From Arachnopeziza araneosa (Eukaryota; Ascomycota; Leotiomycetes; Helotiales; Arachnopezizaceae): 64,000 nucleotides of DNA. This document shows positions 1 to 11,050 of this stretch, piece by piece. The notes beneath the pieces are model-generated. The model was not told the origin of the DNA. It saw only the letters and a program-made list of their open reading frames with translations, and made no database searches. Where the stretch lies: contig QYAI01000163.1 in assembly GCA_003988855.1 (NCBI GenBank), positions 1 through 64,000 on the forward strand. The letters are read 5' to 3'. Made by a program: the position numbers and the translations under genes. Numbering within the stretch: position 1 is the first letter of the stretch; the number at the start of each line of letters is the position of its first letter.

Positions 1-174
1 TTATATACGTTGTGGTTGCTTAATCCTATTTCAAAGCGATGGGGGTGGGGGGAAGTGCGCCACTCGATGATATGCGCCACTCGATGATAAACCACGTTAC
101 AAGTAAACAAATGAGAATCGCCATAATCAGTGGATGCGGTGAATGAGCTCGCGCAATACATATTTGTCGTAATA

Positions 175-2315
175 TTAGACGAGTGTTACTACTATCTCTA
201 CTTGGGCTTCGAATAACGCTTTCCAATATTCTACAGTGTCGATTTTAAAATAGCCAACCCGACGATAATGATTTTCCACATTCGAGGGAGATACTACAAT
301 TCCAGATGCACTGTTTTTGAATTGCGCAGCCGAAACGCTGAAGTCCCGTTGACCAATCTGAAGCAGGAAAGCTTTTCCATTGACAATGTGTTTTTCGGCA
401 TCTCCATCATCAAACCACCCTGAGCCATATTCCTGATTGTCGATCTTTATTGGTGCAAATTGATGCTTAGAATCTATATGCTTATATTTGTGAAGCTCCG
501 CTGGATCCCTCTGCTTTAGTGGCATATCGACCTGGATCAGCGCTGCTTTGATAAGAAGTTGGGTGGGATAATTGTTAGTGGTCGAGTAAATTATTTTCAC
601 ATCCTCTCCCTCCGGCGGTTGCAGCTTCAACGGCGTTGTCCAGAGATGAGAGAGAGACCACGTAGTACGATATACACTCGATTGCCATGACCACGAAGGC
701 CAATGGGGGAACATAGGACCGCTGTTCATTTGGTCCTGAACTAGATCCCTTGCTTTCATTTGCTCACTCGGTCTCCAAAGCAAGCCTCGATAGATATCAT
801 TCAGCCATAGGCCATGTACATGCTCCGACTTCAATAGCCTCGCAAATTGCGACACAAGAGCTGAGAAAGCAGCTTCTCTATCGCCTCCAAAGCTAAGTCG
901 TCGCTGGGAATACTCATTAGCAAACCAATAATAAGTCTCATACACCCTTGGAAGATCCATAGGCATTTGAGACGAAAAGTATTCGAAGAAACCAAGTTTT
1001 CGAGTATCAGGACCTCGACCTATCTTCGACTCAAATACTGCTTCTCTGGGTAGACTTCCAGCCTCCGAGTAGTCTGATGTCAGACACTCAAAGTAGATTC
1101 CATTCTTTGCGAAATGAAGCATGCGTCTCGAAATCAAGCGCTCTTGGTAAGTCCATCCCCTCTTATTCCAGTCCGAAGTCTCCACATCACTGGACCAGTC
1201 TCCTGTAACGTGTTCATAATTCTTTCGAAGATAGAAATTATAGGTCCCATCCGTAAAAGGCGGATAATGCAGAAATCCCTGGGGAATAAAGGGCATCACT
1301 ACCACTGGCTCACTGATCGGCTCCCGAGTCCCTAAGAAGCCAGCATGGCTATTTGGCGCGGATGTGGCACATATCGTTACCCATGCATTACCATAGACCT
1401 CTACCATGCCTCCTATCTCGTTTGCTTTGTCCGCTGGTGAGTCTTGAATGATACAGAGAGAATCAATCCATAAGTAGTCGAGACCTAGAAGTCTGGTCAC
1501 TGTGATGCCATCTTGGAAGTTTTTGGGCAAGTCCTCGAATGCTATTCGTTGCATCAGGGTATCCATGTTTGACTCCTTAAGCAAATATTGTGCTTCGATT
1601 GGATTGTCAGCAGAGAGGCCCCAGCAATGAGAAAGTGCGGCGTATCTTCCTGTCTTGCCAGCAGTGGAGACGAGTCTCAGATCAGTGGATCTGACATCAA
1701 TCATCCGCGTAGGAAACGCTTGCGAAGTTGATTTTTTACAATGCACATGCTTTTTCTCACATTCTTTGAGCCACCCTTGAATTATGGTGGAGTGTTCGAG
1801 TGGATGATCACGTCGAATCGATCTGAATAGCTTGGCCGCGGGACTTTCTATGGTTTATCAGCTCTGTCTCAAACATCGATCTAGGAAAAGCTACCCGCCG
1901 GTGCCGCGATGATAAACACGAGTTGTTTCCATCGCTCAATCCCCTCTGTTATAAGTTTAAACTCGAATTTCAAGGATAATGGCCTGAAGTTTTGCGTGCT
2001 AACGTTTTGATATATAGCCCGTATCTCAACAGTAGTTCCAGCGACGACATCACCCACTTCCGGACTCAAAAGAAATGCTCTCAATGTACCGCACAATGAA
2101 CAACCGCTATCCAGTGCGGATTTCAGGATTGCCAACTCAGGAAAGGCATCTTCCCGAGACCATGCTACTTGGAGGTTTGTATAAAGTTCTCCTGCTTGCG
2201 ACGACATCGCGGCCTGGAGCCTGGCTGATGGCTGATCGATAGTAAAAGACTTACATTGTGCGCACGGATTGTTGTTTGTTTTAGGTATATGGCCGAGTAT
2301 ATGGCGAAATTTCAT
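175..2315 (-). CDS. HET-domain (heterokaryon incompatibility) protein
   Basis: Predicted 697-aa protein in two exons (2315-1895 and 1847-175). The 47-nt intron starts GTAGCT and ends CATAG, and joining restores one frame. The N-terminal exon has C-x2-C and C-x2-C pairs, as often seen ahead of HET domains. The second exon opens with a WLKEC-type motif, followed by the HET core: YAALSHCWG, then YLWIDSLCIIQD about 60 residues later, then RGWTYQERLISRR. HET proteins trigger incompatibility cell death when hyphae of unlike genotype fuse; the family assignment is firm, but partner and allele specificity cannot be read. The chosen ATG has an AT-rich upstream and no nearby in-frame alternative. The stop at 175 lies well inside the window, so the gene appears complete. 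It is unrelated in length and layout to the HET gene at 48.7 kb. Confidence 0.88.
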
Positions 2316-2880
2316 GCTGTATTTCCTCTAATTAGTAATATAGCAGTGGTAGATTGATATCTAGTCATACGTCTGCTCTCAAAATCGACGCTTGTTGGTA
2401 GTATTGTGTCTTGGTGGCCCTCTTTCCAATAAATTTTGTCTAGATTTTGGTAGGAATAAATATGAGGGGTATCAGCTCAGCCAGTGTAGAACCTGAGGCA
2501 TAACTGCCTAATCTGTAGAAGCGCCGGAAATACTTTCTACACCGCCGAGCTTTCAGTGCGCAGTAACTTTTCCGGATTCAGCTTGTACACAAATGAAATA
2601 GCATATGCTTAACGTATGCTAAATACTACTTAAATCATTGTTAAAGCTTTTGGTTTTATTCTAATGTTGAATAGCTGTGCACAAGCTACGCTCATTATTA
2701 GTCCAAAAACATGGTTTTTGGTAGTTTTTAGAGGTAAGCCGAAGCTAAGCCTACGAATAAGCTTCAATCAAAGGTGGTGCATCACACCAGCCTGAGAAAT
2801 GAAGGAGGTTAAAATTCCTTTGATATAACTTATACTACAATATTATGCATTAATATCTACAAGCTTATGCCCTATTCTTT

Positions 2881-3842
2881 CTATACAATTGAATCGCCTC
2901 GAAAGAAACCCACAGGTACGCCCGCCTTCGCCAGGTCTATGTTCTCCTTATCATTGCCTATCGATTTCGTCTTGTAATGTTGCTTCAGCATCAAAGTCAA
3001 AAAACCATAGAGTAAGAAAGATCCAAGCACAACACCAGCCACAATCATACTGACAACGAACTCACTGGGACCTCTTGCAAAATTCCCAGTGGTGCCCACG
3101 AAGACGACGAGAACCGCTATGTATGCGGCCGTAGCGCCAAAGACATCCTTGTTCTTTTTTGTATATTCATCTTCGCGCTGAAGGATTTTAGATGCAAGTG
3201 GAATATTCAAGTCAATAAGCAACTTGGGATACCATCTAGAAGCTTGTTGCTTGGCAACTTTCAACTTCTTTCGTCGTGCTGCATCCGAATTATGATGCTC
3301 GTGAGTTTCATATTCCTCAATTGTTGCTAGGTGTGCAGCCTAAGTGAACAGGTTGTCGCCCAATCCGGGAGGATTGACTAGACGATTCCATGCATCATCT
3401 TTGACTTCTGTCTCGAGGAAATGACTGTAGTTTTTACTTGCCTGCACTGGACGCTTTCAACTTCCGCACTCTTGTTTGAATTTAAAGGAGGCATACTATA
3501 CTCGTCAATGTGAAGCCGCATCTGCGTTTGGTCCGCCAACCCATCTGTTTGACGGTAGTTGATATAGTCCTTATACAGCACAGCTCGAGTCTTGAAAACA
3601 TTCTGTCGTAATAATGCTCGTATAACCTCGGTCCCTCTCCAGTGAGAAAACTCCTGCTGAAAAAACTCGGGGCCAGGAAATAGATCAGGTATCTGGTGGT
3701 AAAACGGGCGTCTTTTCTTCTCCACGGCTTGGAAGTATTCGCTGCTCCATTGATCGTTTGGGCTGATTTCAGCCGCATACCCCACCATGTGCAACTTTTC
3801 GTCCAGCTCGTACGCAGTCATCGTCAAGGTAAGAGATACCAT
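2881..3842 (-). pseudogene. Broken gene for a two-TM hypothetical protein
   Basis: Two coding-like blocks do not join cleanly. The upstream block (3842-3378) is soluble and starts MVSLTLTMTAYELDEK. The downstream block (to 2881) has two hydrophobic spans, one containing ATAAYIAVLVVFVG, followed by a short charged tail. Between them a second frame reads DAWNRLVNPPGLGDNLFT, meets TAG at about 3340 and carries straight on as AAHLATIEEYE. The upstream block must change frame near 3440-3460 to enter it. The simplest reading is one frameshift plus one nonsense codon, the latter explainable as CAG to TAG. An alternative is a 44-nt intron with a poor GTCTAG donor that skips both problems. The AAYxAVLVVF helix resembles the C-terminal helices of fungal DUF6594 proteins, but the rest does not, so no family is assigned. 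Confidence 0.45.
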
Positions 3843-5116
3843 CCTGCCTGAGTAGGGACTCGTAATGCGCGTTCATGTCTGTTGTGTCACGGAAAAATCA
3901 AGAGAACCAGAGGATGATGGAACAATGAAGCCTTCAAAATAGACTTGACGAAAATTGAAGCAAGGGAGTGAATGAAGTCTTTCAGAAGAAGGACGTGCTT
4001 CTTAAACGAGTAGGGGATGTGGAAATTACGTTCCCATTATCAAATATTATTTAATATTGTCAAGCCCTAAGACTTGCTTTTGATACAGTCATGACTCGTT
4101 CGCTGTATCGCCTCCACTGTCCGGTAAATACCCTCTCTCAGCCTTATTGTGAGGCGTTTCATGGCTGCTTTGGCGCTCTATGCCGTGTCTTTAGACAGCA
4201 ATCCTTATGTGTGTACAGGCCAAAAGCAAGCTTTTATGGCTGCGCCATTGATTTGCCGTCCGAAACCTCACAGATTTTGACCCATTCTGTAAAGATGTCG
4301 TCAGGACGGTGGGGGGGTATCGTGCGGCCTCGTAGAAGCAAGCTTCGAACCATCCATTTTGCCTTTTTGTAGGGCACAATCCTATCACGGCTTTATTCTG
4401 AGTTGAGCGTCAATTAACCTGCTAATTCCTGAGATTCGATGTGAAATAATCGGCGGGTAGTCACAGATGAGTTGTACCCAGGTACAAGCTTTTTACGGGC
4501 GGGACGGGGCATCCCGCCCGAGGAGGAAGCTAGTGTGCACAGACTACCAAGGAACTGCACATCCCTAATAATAATTACACTTACTGCAAAGGTAAAATTT
4601 TTTCAATAGCTTAAGAGACTAGCCAGTGAAATAACACCGTTAGATGCGGACACTGGACAACTCAGATAGTTTGATCTTCAGCAACAACCTCTCAGCTCTC
4701 CACAAGATTCATTGCACCGTGATGCCTTGTAAAGGTTAGTGAGACTTTACAATCTGTAAAGAAATATTTGAGCTATCTTATTGATTAAAAAGCTCTTCTC
4801 CATGAATCCAACTACCGAATCAGATATTAGTATGTAGCCTTCGTCGTCGGAAGTGTGCTTCTAGTTTAATCTCAAGTAGCCTTTCGGGGTAAAAGGCACG
4901 AGAAGCTTCCATTCCTCGCGTCTTGGGCTTCAATCATCCTTTTCAAACTTCTTCGAACATCAGAACTACATTCTCCAAAATAGTACTCCGCCAGTCCATT
5001 TCCTACAAGCCTTAATATTGATCCGTAGGCAATGTAGAGGGAAGATTACAAGACATCTAGTTCTCCATACATTTCGTACGAATTAATCTAGGCGTCAATT
5101 CTTGCTCTTTAGTGAC
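3843..5116. other. Gene-free spacer
   Basis: No supportable gene. The short ORFs at 4091-4388 lie antisense to each other and have no coding character. The only structure seen is a 9-bp GC hairpin at 4496-4520. The stretch from about 4560 to 5000 is AT-rich. Confidence 0.6.
4496..4520. repeat. Perfect 9-bp inverted repeat (GC hairpin)
   Basis: CGGGCGGGA at 4496-4504 pairs with TCCCGCCCG at 4512-4520 around a 7-nt loop. It stands out as a GC block in AT-rich surroundings. No T-run follows it and no adjacent gene uses it obviously, so its role is unknown; a degraded mobile-element end or chance are both possible. Confidence 0.5.
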
Positions 5117-6937
5117 TTAGTCTGTTGTAATCAATTCTTGTAGCTTAGTAGAGATGCTTTTCCAAGCCTCATTCTCCAGTTTTTCCTCCCAAAGGAAGCC
5201 GTTGAGGATTGATAAGCCCTGCTCCCAGCTCCGCAACCCAAGCTGTTTAAATACCCTACTCAGACGCAAGATGAACCATGTTCTTTCCTCCAAATCTAAA
5301 GTCACTGTCGTACCAACACTTAAGGCCCAGAAAATCGCCGCAATAGAAGCTAGTACCGCACCATTCTCACCTCGATCTTCTAGTTCGAAGCGCTCCACAC
5401 AAGTCATCAGTCGTCTGATCAAAATTTTCTCAATGACAGGAGATCTCGCCTGGAAACTGCGTAGCACAGCGCTGACATATATACTACCCGCAATGCAGCA
5501 GGCTTCTCGTAGGCGTGCGTCTTGATCTGGTCCTTGCATGATAGCAAACCCTTGACCCGCTAAAAGAAGCATCTGTTCAAGACTTGTTCGTCTAGCGGCA
5601 AATCTCATACCTTCGGCGGTCGAATTACGAGACGGATAGGCCATGAGGCGGGACCATGTCTCGCTAAGGTTTTTGATCTCTTGGCGAAGATGGAATAGCG
5701 CCGTGGTGATATCCGTCTGCGAAAGTTCTTGTAGATCGAAGGAAGAGAGAATGGTTGCAGATGGATTACTGGTAACTAAATCTTGTAAACACCTGGTTGA
5801 CGTTGATCGTAGAAATCGAGGCCTGGTGTTCTGGAACATGGCAATTGGTACATCGACCCTAACTACAAAGTTAGAAAGTTTATTTACATAAGCGGTTGGG
5901 GTTAAGGACCATTTCAGAGACATCTGTAGAACCCCGTCCATTCCTAACATATTCAATCCTCCTTTCATTTCAATCATTCTCTCCAAAGCATTCAAATGCA
6001 TCACCATTTCCACGACATCGCTAGTCAATATCTAAAACATCACTTTACTACCTAGCCCAAGCATAATGGTAGAGGCAAACGTACCTGGTTTGCCAGCATC
6101 ATGACAACGGCAGCAATACTCGTATCTTTGAGATACAAGTCTCTCGAGTCCAATCGTAAACTCATTAGTCTTGCGGCCTCCATCCCAAACCGGAGGGTCA
6201 ATCTAGTCGGCTGCCTTTTGTAGACCATATCGAGATGTACTGCAGCATGGAGAAGGATTGTACACATGAAAAGAGGATCTCCGAAAGCGTGGTAGACCCA
6301 GACGCTACTCATAGGATTATGATTCGTACAAACGGGAAGTAAAAGAGACGCCATGACGGAGGTCCCTTGAATCGATAAGCTTCTTGTCATCTAATAGAAT
6401 GCAAGAAAAAAGAATAAATTTAGCTAGCAACAGGTATGGCTTCAGACTTACAGTGATTTAACAAATATTCTTGGTTGGGATATTTCAGATGTGCAGTGTA
6501 ACATAATCCTGCATCAATGCTAGTGGGGACATTTAGCACGGAGCAAGACGGGTTTAAATTTTCTCCAGGATCATACTGTGATGTCCTTTGGTTAATCGTA
6601 TTATTCCAGTCAATAGGCCGCGTTCTCCTCGAACGAATGGCGGTATGATGCCGTGACTTTACATCATCCTTTTCGAGATCTAAGCGTGATGCAGCGGCTA
6701 CTTTCGTTTGTGCCAGCTTTTGTTTTTTGGCCCGGTGGATCGCTCGCATGGCTGTGCGCCGAATGGTAGAGATATTTGCTGCATGTGTGAGCTCTCTCGG
6801 ATGGCTAATAATGTTGACAAAATTCCACTGAGATGAGACCTCGCCCATTTCTGTCACTGCGATCAATCAGTCCAAGCGTGATATTTGGGTGCAATTGAAA
6901 TGTCCCAAATGAACGTACCACCTTCCTTTGCTAGCAT
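5117..6937 (-). CDS. Fungal-specific transcription-factor-domain protein
   Basis: Four exons are visible: 6937-6919 (only 19 nt: ATG plus six codons), 6856-6452, 6390-6085 and 6031-5117, giving roughly 545 aa. It opens with the FVNIISHPRELTHAA and IRRTAMRAIHRAKKQ region typical of fungal regulators with a PF11951/DUF3468-type C-terminal domain. Exon 3 has the helical WVYHAFGDPLFMCTILLHAA stretch and exon 4 the long all-helical domain. No Zn2Cys6 cluster is seen, as in many members. Introns 1 and 3 join in frame with good donors (GTACGT). Intron 2 does not: the excellent donor CACT/GTAAGT and acceptor ATTAG leave the frame out by one base, although protein similarity supports both sides. Either a noncanonical donor (GTTGCT) is used or the allele is frameshifted. 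A nuclear regulatory role is inferred from family only. Confidence 0.68.
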
Positions 6938-7778
6938 TGCTGTGTTGAACGAATAGATTTGATGTGAAACAGATACGATATTGTACAAGTGCCTATTAGA
7001 GTATTTGAAGGATATATTGGGCTATCTAAACAAAATCATATTGTCATCGGCTTCTTTCGGCGTTCGGCATTAACTCTCCTAGAGGCAGTGCATCAGCACC
7101 CCCGGGAGGTCGTCGTAAACCCCATAGTGTTCAACCTCACAAAACACCCACTTCCGCACAAAGAACAATCGAATCAGGAGAGTGCGCTACCTATTCCAGG
7201 TTGAAAATGGGCATAGACCCTCCGGCTGTTCCTACTCGCTTACGACGCATCAGCATACAAATGCCCAATGCAGTTAATCAAACGGGACATCGACCCTTGT
7301 CCACTCCCCCGATGACCTAACCGTGCGGCGTTCCCTCGATTCGTGGCTGTCGATACGAAAACGAAGAAGAAGTATAAGCCTCAAGGGCTGGGAACATGGC
7401 ATCACGCTTCCAGGCGCTCATGGTCATTCGGAGTGCGTGTTCGTCAACAGATCGGTGTGACGTTCTCGACGGCGCACGGGAATGTGCTGGGAACCGCCAT
7501 TCTAGGAATTTGCTTCATCACGGTAGGGTTGTGCGGAGGCACGTATTCGCATTTTTGTTCGTGTGAGATCTCTTACCGTTTATGATACTTCAAGATCCTA
7601 CAACATATAAGTACCGCGAATTTCATCTCAAATGGCTCTTCTGCATCTTCAACTCTCCTGCTCTCCCGCCAAATCCACCAAAATCTCCTCCTCCACTTCC
7701 TCTTCGGCACCCTGTGTCTCCTCAACGACCCTCGTTGAAAATTTCTAGTAGAGCTTCTCGAATATTTTTAATCTCAAA
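6938..7778 (+). promoter_or_regulatory. Intergenic region and pyrimidine-rich leader of the sterol reductase gene
   Basis: Divergent spacer between the transcription-factor-domain gene (left, minus) and the sterol reductase (right, plus). A C/T-rich tract at about 7645-7735 lies immediately upstream of the reductase ATG, as is common at transcription starts of filamentous fungi. No TATA box or binding site is claimed. The 7343-7585 ORF has no recognisable protein and is left out. Confidence 0.4.
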
Positions 7779-9402
7779 ATGCTACAGATTCGGGACTTGA
7801 CAACGGTTGTTTCGACTGTCAGTTCTAATGGATTCGACACCAAAGACGCTTTCATCAGGAAATTGACTCCCATCAACTACGCAAAGAGAGCACAGCCAAT
7901 AAACAGCAGCCCACGACCAACACCAAAACAACCCAGTGCCATCACACCTGCTGTCATCTGGGGACGAAATATCCACAGCGACTGGGTTGTTTCTCTCTTC
8001 TCCATTGGCATGGTGGCACTTGCTCCATGCCTGGTGGTCTTTTTCTGGATTGCGCTGGACGGGTTCAAAGGTTCCCTTCTTCACACAGGCTTGAGTTTTA
8101 TATCCAGCGACAAACTTGCGTGGCTGGCCTTGTACGGTCCACGATTGCACGTATCGGATTTTGTAGCGTATGCCGCATGGTTTGTCTTTCAAGCCGGGCT
8201 CTATTCCTGCCTCCCAGGCCCTTTAGGTACAGGTCAGTTGACACCAGCTGGACATCAACTTCAGTAGTAAGTTCTCTTCTTGCTTAAATTGCTATTTGCC
8301 GTTAAGCGATGACTCTAAATGATTTTTAGTTACACAAATGGATTTTCCGCTTGGCTCACAACCAATGTGCTCTTCGTCTCTCTCTGCATCCTTGGTGTCC
8401 TTGATCCAGCCATCATAGCGAAGCATTGGGCCGGGCTCCTCCTCTCCGCCAACATCATGGGCTTTCTCCTCTCGTCCTTCGCGTATTTCAAAGCCCACTT
8501 CTTCCCAACCCACGCCTCGGACCTGAAGCGAAGCGGCTCTCGCGCCTACGACTTCTACATGGGCATCGAGTTCAACCCGCGTTTTGGGAGCACCTGGGAC
8601 TTTAAGCTGTTCACCAACGGCCGCCCGGGCATCGTCGCGTGGACGCTCATCGACCTGAGCTTCATCGCTTGGCAGTATGAGATGCATGGGTACGTCAGCA
8701 ATTCGATCGTGATCGCCACGATCCTCCACGCCATTTACGTGGTCGATTTCTTCGTGAACGAGGATTGGTATCTTCGCACGATCGACATTGCCCACGATCA
8801 CTTTGGTTTTTATCTAGCGTGGGGTTCTCTGGTCTGGTTGCCATCCATGTACACTCTACAAACACAATACCTGGCTCGGTATCCTGTAGACCTCTGTTAC
8901 CCCGTTGCTGCTGCGATTCTTGGTGTTGGCGTGGCAGGATACCTTCTTTTCCGAAGCGTGAACTGGCAGAAAGATGTGGTGCGGAGGACGAATGGAGAGT
9001 GTCTTATCTGGGGGAAGAAAGCCGAGGTTTTGGTGGTTGATTATGAGACGCAAGATGGTGGGAAACACAAGAGTCTGTTGTTATGTAGCGGTAAGTCTCT
9101 TGCCTCTTTTCGAGACGTTTATCTTTGCAATATCGATGGGAAAACAATGACTGACGAAAGCGATAGGCTGGTGGGGGCTCTCGCGCCATGCGAACTATCT
9201 TGGAGACCTCATCCTCTCGTATAGTATGTGTGCGAGCTGTGGGGTGAATCATGTCTTACCTTGGTTCTATGCCATCTTTATGACCATCTTGTTACTGCAT
9301 CGGTGCCACAGGGATGAGCAAAGATGCGCGGCCAAGTATGGGCAGCAGTGGGAGCAATACGTCGCAAGAGTTCCTTGGAAGTTGATTCCGGGCGTGTACT
9401 GA
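7779..9402 (+). CDS. Sterol Delta7-reductase, DHCR7 type (ERG4/ERG24 family)
   Basis: Three exons, 7779-8266, 8330-9090 and 9167-9402, give 494 aa; introns of 63 and 76 nt have GTAAGT donors. This is a multi-span ER membrane enzyme of the NADPH-dependent sterol reductase family. Around residue 247 it reads FNPRFGSTWDFKLF followed by NGRPGIVAWTLI, then WYLRTIDIAHDHFG near 309 and SGWWGLSRHANYLGDL near 417. It ends with the family signature HRCHRDEQ-CAAKYG and VPWKLIPGVY. WDFKLFxNGRPGIVAW is the pattern of 7-dehydrocholesterol reductases; sterol C14-reductases (ERG24) have LDLKxFxExRPGL instead, and ERG4 differs further. The expected reaction is reduction of the C7-C8 double bond of Delta5,7-sterols. 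Ergosterol keeps that bond, so the substrate and purpose here are open. The ATG has a good AAAATG context. Confidence 0.85.
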
Positions 9403-9700
9403 CTGGCAATGGAGTTGGGAGAGCTATAGAAAGATAGATGGTTTTTCTCGGGTTTCACTTTCTTACAGCACATCCAAGCTCTTTTATTTTTATAGACTTG
9501 TATAAATATCGATACTACATTGCAACTATTAAATGCTTGATGGTGGTAGTGATGGATGTTGGCAGGTCTCCCTTGGTCACTCCTTCCTGTCTTTGTACGG
9601 TAAAAGTTGAACTAGCGCCAGCACGGTACTTTGGGAATCTGTAGCAAAAACTCGTTCTTAAATTCCATCTTCAAGCAAACACAATATCGAGCCACCAATT

Positions 9701-9951
9701 CGACATTGAGTTGGATTCCGAAGCCTACCCACTACATCGACATTGAGTTAGAGTCCGAAGTCTACCCACCACATCGACATTGAGTTAGAGTCCGAAATCT
9801 ACCCACCACATCGACATTGAGTTAGAGTCCGAAGTCTACCCACCACATCGACATTGAGTTGAGTCCGAAATCTACCCACCACATCGACATTGAGTTAGAG
9901 TCCGAAGTCTACCCACTACTTCGACATTGAGTTGGAGTCTGGGTCTGACCC
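9701..9951. repeat. 37-bp minisatellite, about seven tandem copies
   Basis: Head-to-tail copies start with CGACATTGAGTT at 9701, 9738, 9775, 9812, 9849, 9885 and 9922. The unit is 37 bp, except copy five (36 bp) and the last, which is partial and degenerates after about 30 bp. Inner copies differ at one or two bases, alternating AAGTC and AAATC; outer copies are more diverged. There are no spacers, so it is not a CRISPR array, and 37 is not a multiple of three, so it does not encode a repeated peptide. It sits 300 bp beyond the reductase stop codon. Confidence 0.92.
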
Positions 9952-10220
9952 AGCGAAATGGGAGTGGGAGGAGGCGGCCTGCCGCCACTTTGTGCTCGTC
10001 TGGCTGGTGCGCTCCGCGGGGATGGAGAGAGCTGCCGCCGCCGAAAAATCCCCCCGGTTCGAGGGCAACGGAAAGACCTTGTTTCTGGGGTCGAAGGGAG
10101 GGAGGGAGGAGCTGCTGGGGTTTGCGTGGGGTGGTTAAATGTACCACTATATTTTTAACTACAGATCAAAGATTCCGGTAAGTTTTCCATCTTTCACTTG
10201 TTACCTCTTGTACAACTTCA

Positions 10221-10345
10221 GATTGGTTGTTCAGCATGCTCGTCGACTATTATTTGTTCTTTTGCGTCGTTGGATTTACCTATCCCCTTGTTCGATTCCG
10301 ATTTGATTGTTCAGCATGTTCTCCGACTCTTACTCGTTCTGTTTT
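10221..10345. repeat. Imperfect direct duplication (about 45 bp, 79 bp apart)
   Basis: GATTGGTTGTTCAGCATGCT at 10221 recurs as GATTTGATTGTTCAGCATGTT-like sequence at about 10300. Both copies are followed by similar CGACT and CGTTCT-type sequence, indicating an old local duplication with roughly 75-80 percent identity by eye. Confidence 0.55.
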
Positions 10346-10529
10346 ACCTTGGAAGCTGTGTAATTTCTTGTGGCAAAAACTTAGCCAATGAAGATAGATA
10401 TTTGCAGATAGTTGTCTGGCATGTCCTTCAAAAATGAAGAAGAAGAAATCCATTCATAATTGTCAAGAATACTTATTAACAACGCAATAATGCTAACGAA
10501 ATCAGCAAAAGCAGTGGGAATACTACTTT

Positions 10530-10606
10530 CCGGAAGGGAGAGGAGGAGAGGAGGAGGAGAAGGAGGAGGAGAAGGAGAAAGAGGAGAAGAAGGAGAGGAG
10601 AGGGGC
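10530..10606. repeat. Purine-rich GGA/GAA microsatellite
   Basis: An uninterrupted G/A tract of GGAGGA and GAAGGA units on the plus strand. ORFs called through it (poly-Gly/Glu or poly-Pro/Leu) are artefacts of the repeat. Confidence 0.85.
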
Positions 10607-10983
10607 GGTGGTGGCTGTTCTTCGTCTCGGGGATGGAGCTGTGGGCGACGTTCAGGGTGCAGTACCAGGCCAATAACCCCGGCTAATTCACTCCGCTCTA
10701 GTTCCTGGCGGTGCTGGGCATCTGGCCTTTGCGCTGCTGCAGTGGCTTGTGACCAACCGGGCATGGGCGGTGGAAGAAGAGCCACTTCTGGTCAAGAACG
10801 GTGCTGGACTTTCTCCGGTCAAAGTGGGATGTTGTTTGGGACTTTGGAGCCCAATTGTCCCAATTCACTCTGGACAATGGGGGGGTGGTGACGAAGGTGG
10901 TTCACTCCTGGACCAATCCTCCGCCGGGCCGTTCTCCTTCGGTCCAACTTTTTTCCGGCGGCACCCGCACCTGCCTCACCAAT

Positions 10984-11033
10984 TCTAGCTCTAGCTTCAG
11001 CTCCAGCTCCAGCTCCATCTCCAGCTCCATCGC
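10984..11033. repeat. AGCTCC hexamer repeat in the PFF1 leader
   Basis: About eight imperfect copies of AGCTCC/AGCTCT end some 17 bp before the PFF1 start codon, so the repeat probably lies in its 5' untranslated region. Copy-number change here could alter the leader length. Confidence 0.75.
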
Positions 11034-11050
11034 CCACATTCACATCAAAC

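Larger units (their letters stand above)
9930..11050. other. Low-complexity spacer with coding-like relics, upstream of PFF1
   Basis: GC-rich patches at 9930-10138 and 10610-10990 (plus strand) are open in several frames. They give plausible stretches such as FVLVWLVRSAGMERAA and FALLQWLVTNRAWAVEEE, but no continuous model could be built. A possible intron lies at about 10648-10692 (GTGCAG to CTCTAG). These may be remnants of one small gene or simply GC-rich sequence. The segment also holds three repeats listed separately. The last 100 bp must include the PFF1 leader. Confidence 0.35.

Noticed and set aside
2881..3842. Assignment to the DUF6594 family
   Set aside because: Only one helix (AAYxAVLVVF) is similar; the order of the hydrophobic segments differs.
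8292..8801. 169-codon minus-strand frame inside the sterol reductase gene
   Set aside because: It is antisense to well-supported coding sequence with conserved motifs.
7779..9402. Calling the sterol reductase ERG24 or ERG4
   Set aside because: The WDFKLFxNGRPGIVAW region and C-terminal wording fit DHCR7, not the C14- or C24-reductases.
9701..9951. CRISPR-like array
   Set aside because: Units are contiguous with no unique spacers, and the genome is eukaryotic; it is a minisatellite.
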